Assembly (NCBI GenBank): GCA_041397775.1
Contig: JAWKWB010000004.1
Coordinates: forward strand, 549,200 to 613,199
Source: Ga0077555 sp041397775
GTDB taxonomy: Bacteria > Pseudomonadota > Alphaproteobacteria > Rhizobiales > Hyphomicrobiaceae
DNA: 64,000 nucleotides
Direction: 5' to 3'
How positions within the stretch are numbered: the first letter of the stretch is position 1; each line of letters starts with the position of its first letter. The notes beneath the pieces are model-generated. The model was not told the DNA's origin. It did not search any database and saw only the letters and a list, made by a program, of their open reading frames with translations. Of this stretch, positions 1-9,354 are shown in pieces. The position numbers and the translations under genes were made by a program.

Positions 1-1248
1 GATTGGGCAGCAGATGGGCAAGCCAGCCGTCCCGGGCTCGTCGTGGCGACCGTCGACCATGGCCTGCGGGCTGGTTCGGCGGCGGAAGCGCGTTGGGTGG
101 GGGGGATGGCGCAGCAACTCGGGCTGCCGCATCACGTGCTCACCTGGACCGGGACAAAGCCAAGTGTGAACGTGCAGGCGTCGGCGCGCGCGGCGCGCTA
201 TGCGCTACTGGGTGGCTTGGCCGCGCAATTTCAGGGCGCGGCGATCGTAACCGCGCATCACGCCGACGATCAGGCGGAAACGCTGTTGATGCGGTTGGCG
301 CGCGGCAGTGGGGCGGATGGCCTGGCGGCCATTCCCGGACGGAGATCGTCGATGGCGCGGGCAGAAGGCCCCGGTATCGCAATCGAGCGGCCCTTGCTGT
401 CGATCCCCAAGCAGCGGCTCGTCGCGACGCTGCGGGCGCGCGCTATCGGCTGGCTGGAGGATCCCAGCAATGCCAACGAGAACTTCGAGCGGGTGCGTTG
501 GCGCAGGGCATTGCCGATGCTGGCCGATCTCGGGCTCACGGTCCCGGCGCTGGCACGTTCGGCGCGGCGCCTGTCACGTGCCCGCGCCGCACTGGAGCAG
601 ATGACGGCGCAGGCGTGGGTCGCACATGTCGATCTCCACGATGGCGTGTACGCAGCGATCGGCCGCGCCGGATTTGCGGCAGAACCAGAGGAAATCCAAC
701 TTCGTGTGCTTGCCAGGGCGCTCGCAGTGTTCGGCGGAGACGACGAGCCGGCGCGGCTGTCGCAGGTCGAGACGGCCCTGGCGCGGCTGTCGGGCGAAGG
801 TGAATGCCGCCTTACGCTGGGCGGCTGCCTGCTCGAAGCCGAAGGCCATGAGGTTCGTGTCATGCGGGAGCCGGAGCGCCGGCCATTGCCGGCCCTGCCC
901 CTGGTGCCCGATGAGGAGCTGGTCTGGGACGGGCGTTTCAACGTGGGCGTGTTCATGAGGGAGGAGTGCGATATCTGCGTGCGTGCCCTGGGGGCGGAGG
1001 GCGTGGCCCTGCTCTTGCATCCTACCCGCGGTGGCGTGCGTTCAGAGGAGGTGGACCCTGCGGATCGGGTCGTCGGACCAGAGGTCGTCAAACGCTTGCG
1101 GGGCCTTCCTCGCGCGGCAGCGCTTGCCCTGCCGTCGTTCTGGATGGGGCCGCGGCTCGTCGCGGTGCCACATCTGGCATGGCACGATGACGCTTCCTTC
1201 GATGATCCGCCCGGTTGGGTGCGTCTTGTCGGGACACAAGCAACGTAG
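1..1248 (+). CDS. tilS: tRNA(Ile)-lysidine synthase, 5' end cut by window edge
   Basis: TilS attaches lysine to C34 of the tRNA-Ile(CAU) precursor so that it decodes AUA; it is an ATP-dependent cytosolic enzyme. The reading frame is open from base 1, and the N-terminal PP-loop (SGGxDS) lies upstream of the window. Visible parts are VDHGLRAGS just after it, HHADDQAETLLMRL, the conserved WLEDPSNANENFERVRWR stretch, and the C-terminal tRNA-binding region. The ATG at 43 lies inside the conserved VDHGLR block and is not the real start. The order tilS-ftsH is usual in proteobacteria, and in many alphaproteobacteria the tol-pal genes lie upstream. The identification is firm. Confidence 0.93.
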   Translation, partial: DWAADGQASRPGLVVATVDHGLRAGSAAEARWVGGMAQQLGLPHHVLTWTGTKPSVNVQASARAARYALLGGLAAQFQGAAIVTAHHADDQAETLLMRLARGSGADGLAAIPGRRSSMARAEGPGIAIERPLLSIPKQRLVATLRARAIGWLEDPSNANENFERVRWRRALPMLADLGLTVPALARSARRLSRARAALEQMTAQAWVAHVDLHDGVYAAIGRAGFAAEPEEIQLRVLARALAVFGGDDEPARLSQVETALARLSGEGECRLTLGGCLLEAEGHEVRVMREPERRPLPALPLVPDEELVWDGRFNVGVFMREECDICVRALGAEGVALLLHPTRGGVRSEEVDPADRVVGPEVVKRLRGLPRAAALALPSFWMGPRLVAVPHLAWHDDASFDDPPGWVRLVGTQAT

Positions 1249-1267
1249 AAATGACTAAGTCGGGAGC

Positions 1268-1286
1268 TTTGCCAATTCTTGGCAAA
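1268..1286. promoter_or_regulatory. 8-bp perfect inverted repeat upstream of ftsH
   Basis: TTTGCCAA and TTGGCAAA are separated by three bases, 20 nt after the tilS stop. No T-run follows, so it is not an ordinary intrinsic terminator. It overlaps the proposed ftsH -35 element and could be an operator for a dimeric regulator. The repeat is seen directly; the function is inference. Confidence 0.4.
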
Positions 1287-1309
1287 CTTTGTGCCCGAAC
1301 CTATGTTAA
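1278..1309 (+). promoter_or_regulatory. Candidate heat-shock (sigma-32 type) promoter of ftsH
   Basis: CTTG at 1278-1281 and CCTATGTTAA at 1300-1309 are 18 nt apart, close to the alphaproteobacterial RpoH pattern CTTG-N17/18-CYTATNT. ftsH is a heat-shock gene in many bacteria. The match is by eye only; about 90 nt of leader would separate it from the start codon. Confidence 0.42.
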
Positions 1310-1396
1310 GGACGCGAGGCGCGGGCTGCCGCCTCAAGTGGTTGACGAGCGCACGGTACGGTGTGCTGACGGGCGGTCCGCGAGGAAGGGACATCC

Positions 1397-3334
1397 ATGA
1401 ACTCTAACTTCCGGAACTTTGCGATTTGGGTCGTGATCGGCCTGCTGTTGTTCGCTCTGTTCAATCTGTTCCAGAATCCGACGACCAGTCGGCGGGCGAA
1501 CGAGATCAGCTACAGCGAGTTCCTGTCCCAGATCAAATCCGGAAATATCAACGAAGTAACGGTGCAGGGGCATCGCTACTCCGGCCAGTTCTCGGACAAG
1601 TCGCGCCAGTTCACGACGCTGGGCCCCGACAACCAGGCCAACGTCATCCAGTCTCTCGAGGCGCAGGGCGTCAAGATCAACGTCCGCCCCGCCGAAGAGG
1701 ACGTGCCCTCGATCTTCAACGTGCTGGTCTCCTGGTTCCCCATGCTGCTGCTGATCGCGGTGTGGGTGTTCTTCATGCGCCAGATGCAGTCGGGCGGCGG
1801 CCGGGCCATGGGCTTCGGCAAGTCGAAGGCCAAGCTGCTGACCGAGCGGCATGGCCGGGTCACGTTCGAGGACGTGGCGGGCGTGGACGAGGCCAAGGTC
1901 GACCTGCAGGAGATCGTGGAATTCCTGCGTGATCCGCAGAAGTTCCAGCGCCTGGGCGGCCGCATCCCACGGGGCTGCCTGCTGGTTGGCCCTCCCGGCA
2001 CGGGCAAGACGCTGATCGCGCGCGCCGTCGCCGGCGAAGCCAATGTGCCGTTCTTCACCATCTCGGGCTCCGACTTCGTGGAAATGTTCGTCGGTGTCGG
2101 TGCCAGCCGCGTGCGCGACATGTTCGAGCAGGCGAAGAAGAACGCGCCCTGCATCATCTTCATCGACGAAATCGATGCCGTGGGTCGGCACCGTGGCGCG
2201 GGCCTGGGCGGCGGCAACGACGAGCGCGAGCAGACGCTGAACCAGTTGCTGGTGGAGATGGACGGCTTCGAGGCAAACGAGGGCGTGATCATCCTGGCGG
2301 CGACGAACCGTCCGGACGTGCTCGATCCGGCCTTGCTGCGGCCGGGCCGCTTCGACCGACAGATCGTCGTTCCGAACCCGGATGTGAACGGCCGCGAAAA
2401 GATCCTGCGCGTGCACATGCGCAAGGTGCCGGTGGCGCCCGACGTCGATGCCAAGGTGCTGGCACGCGGAACGCCGGGGTTCTCGGGTGCCGATCTCGCC
2501 AATCTCGTCAACGAGGCCGCGTTGCTTGCCGCACGCCGGTCGAAGCGCATGGTCACGCAGGCCGAGTTCGAGGACGCCAAGGACAAGGTGATGATGGGTG
2601 CCGAGCGGCGCTCCATGGCCATGACCGAGGAAGAGAAGCTCGCGACGGCCTATCACGAGGCCGGACACGCGCTGATCAACCTGCTGCTGCCGCACACCGA
2701 CCCGTTGCACAAGGTGACGATCATTCCGCGTGGCCGCGCGCTGGGCGTCACCATGAGCCTGCCTGAGCGGGACCGGCTCAGCTACTCGAAGCACTGGTGC
2801 GAGGCGCGCATCGCCATGACGTTCGGCGGTCGCGTCGCCGAGCAGCTCATCTACGGCGAGGATCACCTCAACACCGGTGCCTCCAACGACATCATGCAGG
2901 CGACGGATCTGGCGCGGAAGATGGTGACGGAGTGGGGCATGAGCGAGAAGCTCGGTCCGCTGCGCTACAACGACAACCAGCAGGAAGTGTTCCTGGGGCA
3001 TTCCGTGACGCAGCACCAGAACATGAGCGAGGAGACCTCCCGCATCATCGACGCCGAAGTGCGCCGCATCGTCACCGACGGCTACAACAAGGCGCGCGAG
3101 GTGATCTTCGGCAACCGCGACAATCTCGAGGCGATCACGCAGGCGCTGATGGAGTTCGAGACCATCTCCGGCGAAGAGTGCCAGATGGTCATGCGCGGCG
3201 AGAAGATCGTGCGCAAGTCGGACGACGAGGATACACGGGGCGGTTTCACCGGCTCGGCGGTTCCGTCCGCGGGCCGCGCGCCACGCCCGCGCGGCGAGGC
3301 GTCCGGGGGCATGGAGCCGCAACCGCAGGGATGA
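1397..3334 (+). CDS. ftsH: ATP-dependent zinc metalloprotease FtsH
   Basis: This membrane-anchored AAA protease (645 aa) degrades misassembled membrane proteins and short-lived regulators such as sigma-32. Two transmembrane helices (about 9-25 and 107-127) flank a periplasmic domain. The AAA module has Walker A GPPGTGKT at 198-205, Walker B IIFIDEID, and the SRH region ATNRPDVLDPALLRPGRFDR. The protease zinc site HEAGH is at 420-424. The tail is Gly/Pro/Arg-rich. An AGGAAGGG ribosome-binding site precedes the ATG by six bases. Length and motifs are normal for the family. It follows tilS by 148 nt, and a clear terminator follows it. Confidence 0.98.
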   Translation: MNSNFRNFAIWVVIGLLLFALFNLFQNPTTSRRANEISYSEFLSQIKSGNINEVTVQGHRYSGQFSDKSRQFTTLGPDNQANVIQSLEAQGVKINVRPAEEDVPSIFNVLVSWFPMLLLIAVWVFFMRQMQSGGGRAMGFGKSKAKLLTERHGRVTFEDVAGVDEAKVDLQEIVEFLRDPQKFQRLGGRIPRGCLLVGPPGTGKTLIARAVAGEANVPFFTISGSDFVEMFVGVGASRVRDMFEQAKKNAPCIIFIDEIDAVGRHRGAGLGGGNDEREQTLNQLLVEMDGFEANEGVIILAATNRPDVLDPALLRPGRFDRQIVVPNPDVNGREKILRVHMRKVPVAPDVDAKVLARGTPGFSGADLANLVNEAALLAARRSKRMVTQAEFEDAKDKVMMGAERRSMAMTEEEKLATAYHEAGHALINLLLPHTDPLHKVTIIPRGRALGVTMSLPERDRLSYSKHWCEARIAMTFGGRVAEQLIYGEDHLNTGASNDIMQATDLARKMVTEWGMSEKLGPLRYNDNQQEVFLGHSVTQHQNMSEETSRIIDAEVRRIVTDGYNKAREVIFGNRDNLEAITQALMEFETISGEECQMVMRGEKIVRKSDDEDTRGGFTGSAVPSAGRAPRPRGEASGGMEPQPQG

Positions 3335-3375
3335 TGCGGGCCGGCTTGCGGCCTCGGAGTGCGATGCACGTTGCA

Positions 3376-3407
3376 CCGGCCGGGATCACCCGGCCGGCAT
3401 TCTTTTT
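3376..3407 (+). terminator. Intrinsic terminator after ftsH
   Basis: A 9-bp GC stem (CCGGCCGGG/CCCGGCCGG) with loop ATCA is followed by CATTCTTTTT. It closes the tilS-ftsH transcription unit 41 nt after the ftsH stop. Confidence 0.85.
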
Positions 3408-3430
3408 CGATCAGGCGAGCGGCATTCGCG

Positions 3431-3703
3431 ATGAAACACAGCAAGACCATCGAGCGCTACGCCGGTTCGCCGGCCGATTTGGCCGAGGACGCGGGCAACC
3501 TCTACTACGACAGCCTCGCCGAGCTACTGACGCTGATGTCGGAAAAGCTGAAGCGCGATGCGGCTGCCGACAGGAAGCGTAACCGGCGGCGCCTCGCCGC
3601 CGAGCTGGCGGCATGCGGCACGCACCTGGAACAGGCCGCCGGCCATATCCGCGAAGCTTGGCGCATTTGCGAGCCTTATATGGAGCTCGAGAAACCCCGA
3701 TGA
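3431..3703 (+). CDS. Small hypothetical protein (90 aa)
   Basis: I do not recognise this 90-residue protein. It is soluble and mostly helical in character, with a charged middle (KLKRDAAADRKRNRRR) and two cysteines; there is no signal peptide or membrane segment. I chose the ATG at 3431 because the longer in-frame form would begin inside the ftsH terminator region. It lies between the ftsH terminator and folP in the same direction, so it probably uses its own promoter or terminator read-through. The codon pattern matches its neighbours. It is likely a real gene of unknown function. Confidence 0.6.
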   Translation: MKHSKTIERYAGSPADLAEDAGNLYYDSLAELLTLMSEKLKRDAAADRKRNRRRLAAELAACGTHLEQAAGHIREAWRICEPYMELEKPR

Positions 3704-3799
3704 CCGCGGCTTGACACCCCTGAGCGACGGTCTAACCCTGTCGGATCAGCAGAGACAGACCTCGCTTCTTCTCGGAGCGAGCATGCCGGGGACGTCCTG

Positions 3800-4876
3800 A
3801 TGCAGCGCTCGATCTATCTTCGTCCCGTCGGCATGTATGCGGCGCCGCCTTCGGAGGAGGGCGGCGAGGTGAGGGGCGGGATGCCGCTGGCGGGTTCCAG
3901 GCTCGCATTCTCGGCCATCGAGGTCATCGAGCGAAACGGCAGGTCTGCGACGCGCCGCATCGTTGGTCTCGGCGAATTCATGGAGCGCGACTGGGGCCGC
4001 TCGACGCTCGCCGGGGCGGACCTGCTCGAAGTCCTGCGCGAGCCCAGGCAGCGCTTCGCCGGCCTGACGTTCGACCGCCCGCGCATCATGGGCATCGTCA
4101 ACGTGACCCCGGACAGTTTTTCCGACGGCGGCCGGCATGCGACCACAAAAGCCGCAATCGAACATGGGCTGCGGCTCGTGGACGAGGGCGCCGACATCCT
4201 GGATATCGGCGGGGAGAGCACGCGACCCGGCTCCGATGCCGTGCCGCTGGAGGATGAGCTTGCCCGCGTCATGCCGGTCATCGAGGGGTTGCGGGCCAAG
4301 ACGCGCGCCGTCATCTCCGTCGATACGCGCAAGGCCGAGGTGATGCGGCGCGCGGCAGCAGCGGGCGCAGATGTGCTCAACGACGTGTCGGCGCTTTCGC
4401 ACGACCCGCATGCGCTGGCCGTCGCTGCCGAGAGCGGTTTGCCCGTCGTGCTGATGCATGCGCAGGGCGATCCGAAGACGATGCAGGACAAGCCCCAATA
4501 CGATGACGTCCTGCTCGACGTGTTCGACTATCTGGCGGCGCGCATCGCCGTGTGCGTGAGCGCGGGCATCCCGAAATCTCGCCTCGTGGTCGATCCCGGC
4601 ATCGGCTTCGGGAAGCTGCTGCACCACAACCTCGCCGTGATGGCGAAGCTGTCGATCTACCACGGGCTCGGCGTACCGATTCTGCTCGGCGCGTCGCGCA
4701 AGCGGACGATCGGCCAACTCAGCAACGTGCCGAACGCGGAGGATCGGGTGCACGGCTCGATCGCTGCCGCCCTGGCGGGCATCGCGCAAGGCGTCCAGAT
4801 CGTGCGTGTTCACGACGTCGCAGAAACGCGGCAGGCTTTGTCGGTGTGGCAGGCCGTGACCACCGGGGTGGCTTGA
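3800..4876 (+). CDS. folP: Dihydropteroate synthase with N-terminal extension
   Basis: FolP condenses p-aminobenzoate with 6-hydroxymethyl-dihydropterin diphosphate in folate synthesis and is the sulfonamide target. The TIM-barrel signature IMGIVNVTPDSFSDGG begins near residue 95, followed by DIGGESTRPGSD, the SVDTRK strand and the C-terminal GASRKR loop. At 358 aa it is about 75-80 residues longer than the E. coli enzyme. The extra N-terminal part has no recognisable domain; such extensions are known in some alphaproteobacterial homologues. glmM, often next to folP, is absent here; the next gene is on the opposite strand. Confidence 0.95.
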   Translation: MQRSIYLRPVGMYAAPPSEEGGEVRGGMPLAGSRLAFSAIEVIERNGRSATRRIVGLGEFMERDWGRSTLAGADLLEVLREPRQRFAGLTFDRPRIMGIVNVTPDSFSDGGRHATTKAAIEHGLRLVDEGADILDIGGESTRPGSDAVPLEDELARVMPVIEGLRAKTRAVISVDTRKAEVMRRAAAAGADVLNDVSALSHDPHALAVAAESGLPVVLMHAQGDPKTMQDKPQYDDVLLDVFDYLAARIAVCVSAGIPKSRLVVDPGIGFGKLLHHNLAVMAKLSIYHGLGVPILLGASRKRTIGQLSNVPNAEDRVHGSIAAALAGIAQGVQIVRVHDVAETRQALSVWQAVTTGVA

Positions 4877-4910
4877 TCGACCGGATGCGTGCTTGCGGCT
4901 GCGGGGTGCT

Positions 4911-5390
4911 TCAGTCCTTCGGGCCGAGCGACCTGCGCAGGGCCTGCGACATGCGCAGGACGCGGCCGGATTGCGAGACCAGGACGACGGTGACGTGCGC
5001 CTCGCACAGCGGCTGTCCATCACGCGAGACGATCTGCTCGAGCACCAGCGTCGCCGCCGTCATCTGCTCGACACGTGTGGTGACCTCGAGTACCTCGTCG
5101 ATGCGCGCCGGCTTCATGAATTCGAGGTTCATGCGGCGCACGACGAAGGCTGCCGGCTCGCTGCCCGTTATCCCGTCGATCAGGGCGCGATGATCGTTGC
5201 CGAGCAATCGCAGGAAATCCGAGCGGCCGCGTTCGCAGAAGCGGACGTAGGAGCCGTGATAGACGAGCCCGGAGAAATCGGTGTCCTCGAAATAGACGCG
5301 CACGGGCAGGACGTGCCGTCGCCTGCCGTCAATCTCGACCAATCGCCCCGCGAGGTCGGGCCATGCGGTTGTCTGCTGCTTGTCCGTCAT
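4911..5390 (-). CDS. ybgC: YbgC-type acyl-CoA thioesterase (hotdog fold)
   Basis: This is a 159-aa hotdog-fold thioesterase of the tol-pal-associated YbgC family, which hydrolyses acyl-CoA thioesters in the cytosol. The family signature is clear: VRVYFEDTDFSGLVYHGSYVRFCERGR contains the catalytic Asp of YxDTDxxGxVYH. The ATG at 5390 gives the usual length; upstream in-frame codons run toward a repeat element. ybgC is normally the first gene of the tol-pal operon. Here it stands alone, convergent with folP (34 nt between stops), although tilS-ftsH often adjoins tol-pal, so it may have been inverted away from that operon. Confidence 0.9.
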   Translation of the reverse strand: MTDKQQTTAWPDLAGRLVEIDGRRRHVLPVRVYFEDTDFSGLVYHGSYVRFCERGRSDFLRLLGNDHRALIDGITGSEPAAFVVRRMNLEFMKPARIDEVLEVTTRVEQMTAATLVLEQIVSRDGQPLCEAHVTVVLVSQSGRVLRMSQALRRSLGPKD

Positions 5391-5518
5391 GTCTCGCAAC
5401 TCCGTCCTTCGGGGCGATCTCAACCTATGCGAGGGGCGCCGTGCGCGACACCACAACGTCACGATGGCTGCTCCACGGCCGCAGCGCACCCGCATCGCAG
5501 CTCATGGCGACGTGCTGC

Positions 5519-5686
5519 CTCGTGTAGCGCATCTGACGTTCGGTAGCCGCCAGCGGCTGGGTCGTCGACCAAATGTCAGATGCAAAATATACATTAAAAT
5601 CATGGTGTTGATCGTGTTTTCCATGGTTCCGACATTTGCTCTCAGCCGCCCGCCAAGGGGATGCAAATGTCGGCACCGGAACACGA
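5519..5686 (+). repeat. Tandem-hairpin intergenic element, copy 1
   Basis: This ~168-bp element has two consecutive hairpins. The first runs from CTCGTGTAGC to a decayed GCTACACTAG-like end, with inner stem CATCTGACGTT; the second ends in GGAACACGAG with inner stem ATTTGC/GCAAAT. A short spacer (AATCATGGTGTT) joins them. It lies upstream of ybgC, and full copies occur at 10303, 25510 and 40406 (inverted). The rest of the gap from 5391 to 5518 shows no gene. Confidence 0.85.
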
Positions 5687-5828
5687 GTGTCACGAGAACG
5701 TGAAGGGGTGGTGGTGAAGCCATAATTGATCTTCGTTCATAAATAAATTAAATGTTGTTCACTCAAGCGCTCACAGGCCCCGGGCCAATTGGCCGGGTGG
5801 AACGCCAACGCACAATCGAGGTTGCGTC
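5687..5828 (+). promoter_or_regulatory. AT-rich leader of the secreted-protein gene
   Basis: An AT-rich tract (about 5725-5760, including ATAAATAAATTAAATG) stands out from the GC-rich background. It is followed by an imperfect palindrome centred on GGCCAATTGGCC (5779-5797) and a GAGG ribosome-binding site. It probably holds the promoter of the gene at 5829. No exact -35/-10 pair can be fixed by eye. Confidence 0.35.
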
Positions 5829-6344
5829 ATGAAACTCACGTCCGCAATCACCGCCTTGATGATCGCCGCCGCAAGTGCCGCCGCCTCGAGCGCGGCCTTT
5901 GCCCAACAGCCAGGACCGCTTTCGCGCGCGACAGAGGCTCTGCGCTCCAGCGCCGTGCGCCTGCCTGCCGAAGGCGAGCAGATCCGCCTCGTGCACGAAA
6001 CGATGGACATTTTCATCGAGGGTATGAAGGCAAAGACCTTCCACGCGCTGTGGGAGCACTCCTCATTGCTGGTCCAGCGCAAGTTCACGCCGCAGCAGAT
6101 CGACGAGATCTTCAAGGACTTCCTGAAGATCCCCGTGACGGGCAAGCCTCTGCAGAGCCTCGTGCCGATCTTCTCGGTCGAGCCCGAGGCCAAGGGGGAG
6201 AACGCCTTCCGGGTGCAGGGCTACTATGCCACGCAACCCCAGAACGTCTCGTTCGACATCACCTACGCCCGTGAGGGCCTGGGCTGGAAGGTGGCGGCGA
6301 TCCACGTGCGCATCCTGCCCGCCAAGAAGCCGGCGGCAAGCTGA
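5829..6344 (+). CDS. Secreted protein of unknown function (171 aa)
   Basis: A typical Sec signal peptide (MKLTSAITALMIAAASAAAS, then AAFAQQ) predicts cleavage near residue 25 and export to the periplasm. The mature part alternates predicted helix and strand, ending in FDITYAREGLGWKVAAIHVR. That pattern resembles small NTF2-like or cystatin-like periplasmic domains, but I cannot name the family. There is no catalytic motif or cysteine pair. It is convergent with argG, with a degenerate tandem-hairpin repeat and a hairpin between them. It is likely a real, probably monocistronic gene. Confidence 0.75.
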   Translation: MKLTSAITALMIAAASAAASSAAFAQQPGPLSRATEALRSSAVRLPAEGEQIRLVHETMDIFIEGMKAKTFHALWEHSSLLVQRKFTPQQIDEIFKDFLKIPVTGKPLQSLVPIFSVEPEAKGENAFRVQGYYATQPQNVSFDITYAREGLGWKVAAIHVRILPAKKPAAS

Positions 6345-6349
6345 TCGCC

Positions 6350-6514
6350 ACGTGTCGCACAATCGACGTCCGGTCCCGACTCACGGTCGGGTTCGTCGCC
6401 AAACGGCGGGTGCGGAAAGCGGCGCTCGAATCATAGAGTTACTCGTGCTCCCCGTGGTTTGGCCATTTGCTCCGTTACGGGCCGCGATGGATGCAAATCG
6501 CGGAGCCGGAACAG
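6350..6514 (+). repeat. Degenerate tandem-hairpin element, copy 5
   Basis: The right half (6428-6514) clearly matches the family: the GAATCATAGAGTTACTCGTG spacer, CATTTGCTCC, ATGCAAATCGCGGAGCC and GGAACAG. The left half (about 6350-6427) has the expected length and order but is strongly diverged, so its membership is tentative. It sits between two convergent genes. Confidence 0.6.
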
Positions 6515-6534
6515 CGCTCCGGCGGCACGACGAA

Positions 6535-6566
6535 GGCCGGTCCCGAGGCTTGGGAACCGGCCCTTT
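6535..6566. terminator. Hairpin between convergent genes 5829 and argG
   Basis: GGCCGGTCCC pairs with GGGAACCGGCC around a 7-nt loop. CCCTTTT follows on the plus strand. It may act in either direction and lies 29 nt from the argG stop. Confidence 0.6.
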
Positions 6567-6595
6567 TCGTGGTGCGAATTCGAGAGACGTCGTGC

Positions 6596-7831
<1,236 letters not shown>

Positions 7832-8066
7832 TCGAGCACCCTTTCCGCGAGCTTACAGCCATTGATTTGCGGCGCACTATAGGGGCGGGCGGGCCGAGGG
7901 CAAGAGGCCGCGTCAGCGACAAGAGCGCCGGGACGTGCCGAATTGCGGCTTTTGCCGCCCCGTCAGCATTCGCATTGATCCCGCATGGGCAAACCGCGTA
8001 AGTGTACCCGTCCCCGGCATGCCTGCTGTGGGACATGAGCATTGCGCGAGAAGGTGCGACGGCACG

Positions 8067-8540
8067 ATGGCCGAAAAGAAGGACAACTACAAGGTCGTCG
8101 CCGAGAACCGTCGCGCGCGCTACGAGTATCGGGTCGAGGACACCTGGGAAGCCGGTCTCCAGCTGACGGGGACCGAGGTCAAGTCGCTGCGAAGCGGGCA
8201 GGCGAACATCGCGGAAAGCTATTGCGCCGTCGAGAATGGCGGTATCGCGCTGATCAACGCGAACATCCCCGAATACAAGCAGGCGGGGCCCTTCTTCCAG
8301 CACGAGCCCCGGCGCCCGCGCCGCCTCTTGTTGAAGCAGAAGGAGATCAACAAGCTCAAGGCAGCCGTCGAGCGGCAGGGCATGACGATCGTTCCCCTGC
8401 AGCTCTATTTCAACGAGCGCGGCATCGCCAAACTCAAGATCGCGCTGGCGCAGGGCAAGAAGACCTACGACAAGCGCGAGGACATCAAGAAGCGCGACTG
8501 GCAGCGCCAGAAGGCGCGCGTGCTGCGGGAGCGGGGATGA
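8067..8540 (+). CDS. smpB: SsrA-binding protein SmpB
   Basis: SmpB binds tmRNA and delivers it to stalled ribosomes for trans-translation. At 157 aa it has the beta-barrel core with the conserved NRRARYEYRVEDTWEAGLQL and TGTEVKSLRSGQANI blocks, and the basic tail YDKREDIKKRDWQRQKARVL that enters the ribosome. The ATG at 8067 gives the standard N-terminus; the longer frame from 7935 adds non-conserved sequence. dapA, often upstream in alphaproteobacteria, is absent. A GNAT gene follows after four bases. No ssrA gene is seen in the window. Confidence 0.96.
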   Translation: MAEKKDNYKVVAENRRARYEYRVEDTWEAGLQLTGTEVKSLRSGQANIAESYCAVENGGIALINANIPEYKQAGPFFQHEPRRPRRLLLKQKEINKLKAAVERQGMTIVPLQLYFNERGIAKLKIALAQGKKTYDKREDIKKRDWQRQKARVLRERG

Positions 8541-8544
8541 GGTC

Positions 8545-9306
8545 ATGGCGGACGCTGCCGGGGCCATGATCGCCGACGATCTTCCGGCCATCGAGCAGGC
8601 GGCGGTTCGCGGCTGGCCGGCCCTGCACGCGCAGGATATCGATGGCTGGCTGGCCCGGTGGTCGTCGGGGGGATCGGTCCGCGCGAACTCGGTCGCGGCG
8701 CTGGCGTTCCACGGCGCGGATCTCGACAGTTCAATTGCGCGGGTGGTGGCGTTCTACCGGGGCAAGGGCGGCACCCCGATGTTCACCATCAGCGACGCCT
8801 CGGCACCATCAGGGCTCGACGAGGCGCTGGCCGCGCGTGGCTGGGAGCGGCATGGCGAGCACGTCACGATGGCCAAGGACGTGGCGAGGGAGGCGGTTCC
8901 GCCCGCCGATGTGCTGCTCGAGCCGGCGCCCGGCCCCAGCTGGCGGGCGGCCTACATGCAGGGCCTGAGCGAAAGCCGGCGCGGGATTGCCGCGCAACTG
9001 GTGGCAGGCACGCCCGAGCCGCGCACCTTCGTGTCGTGTGTCAGGGGTGGCCGCGTCGTGGCGAGCGGCCTGACCATCCACGACGGCATTCATGCGTCCG
9101 TGCAGTGCATGGCCACCGAGGTCGGAGCACGGCGGACGGGGGCGGCGAGCGCGGTGCTGGCCGCAATCGAGGCGGTCGCCGCGCGGTCCGGCATGCGGCG
9201 GCTCTATCTTCAGACCGACGCGGACAACGCCGCTGCCATCGGCCTCTACCGGCGTTTTGGCTTTCAGGTCGCGGGGCGTTATCATACCCGGACGCTTTCG
9301 CGCTGA
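8545..9306 (+). CDS. GNAT family N-acetyltransferase
   Basis: This 253-aa protein has a C-terminal GNAT fold. The acetyl-CoA-binding region is GARRTGAASAVLAAIEAVAA, where the usual QxxGxG/A turn is modified, and it is followed by LYLQTDADNAAAIGLYRRFGF, the typical C-terminal NxxAxxLYxxxGF motif. The N-terminal half is a diverged domain of about 110 residues, as in two-domain GNATs. The substrate is not predictable. It starts four bases after the smpB stop, so the two are probably cotranscribed, and translational coupling is likely. Confidence 0.85.
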   Translation: MADAAGAMIADDLPAIEQAAVRGWPALHAQDIDGWLARWSSGGSVRANSVAALAFHGADLDSSIARVVAFYRGKGGTPMFTISDASAPSGLDEALAARGWERHGEHVTMAKDVAREAVPPADVLLEPAPGPSWRAAYMQGLSESRRGIAAQLVAGTPEPRTFVSCVRGGRVVASGLTIHDGIHASVQCMATEVGARRTGAASAVLAAIEAVAARSGMRRLYLQTDADNAAAIGLYRRFGFQVAGRYHTRTLSR

Positions 9307-9354
9307 GCGCTGGGCGTTCGGACGTCACCGCAACCGTCAGCAGGGGCCGGCTCC

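Noticed and set aside
1334..3376. A 680-codon minus-strand open frame opposite ftsH
   Set aside because: It is a shadow of ftsH; its His/Arg/Leu-rich product has no family features.
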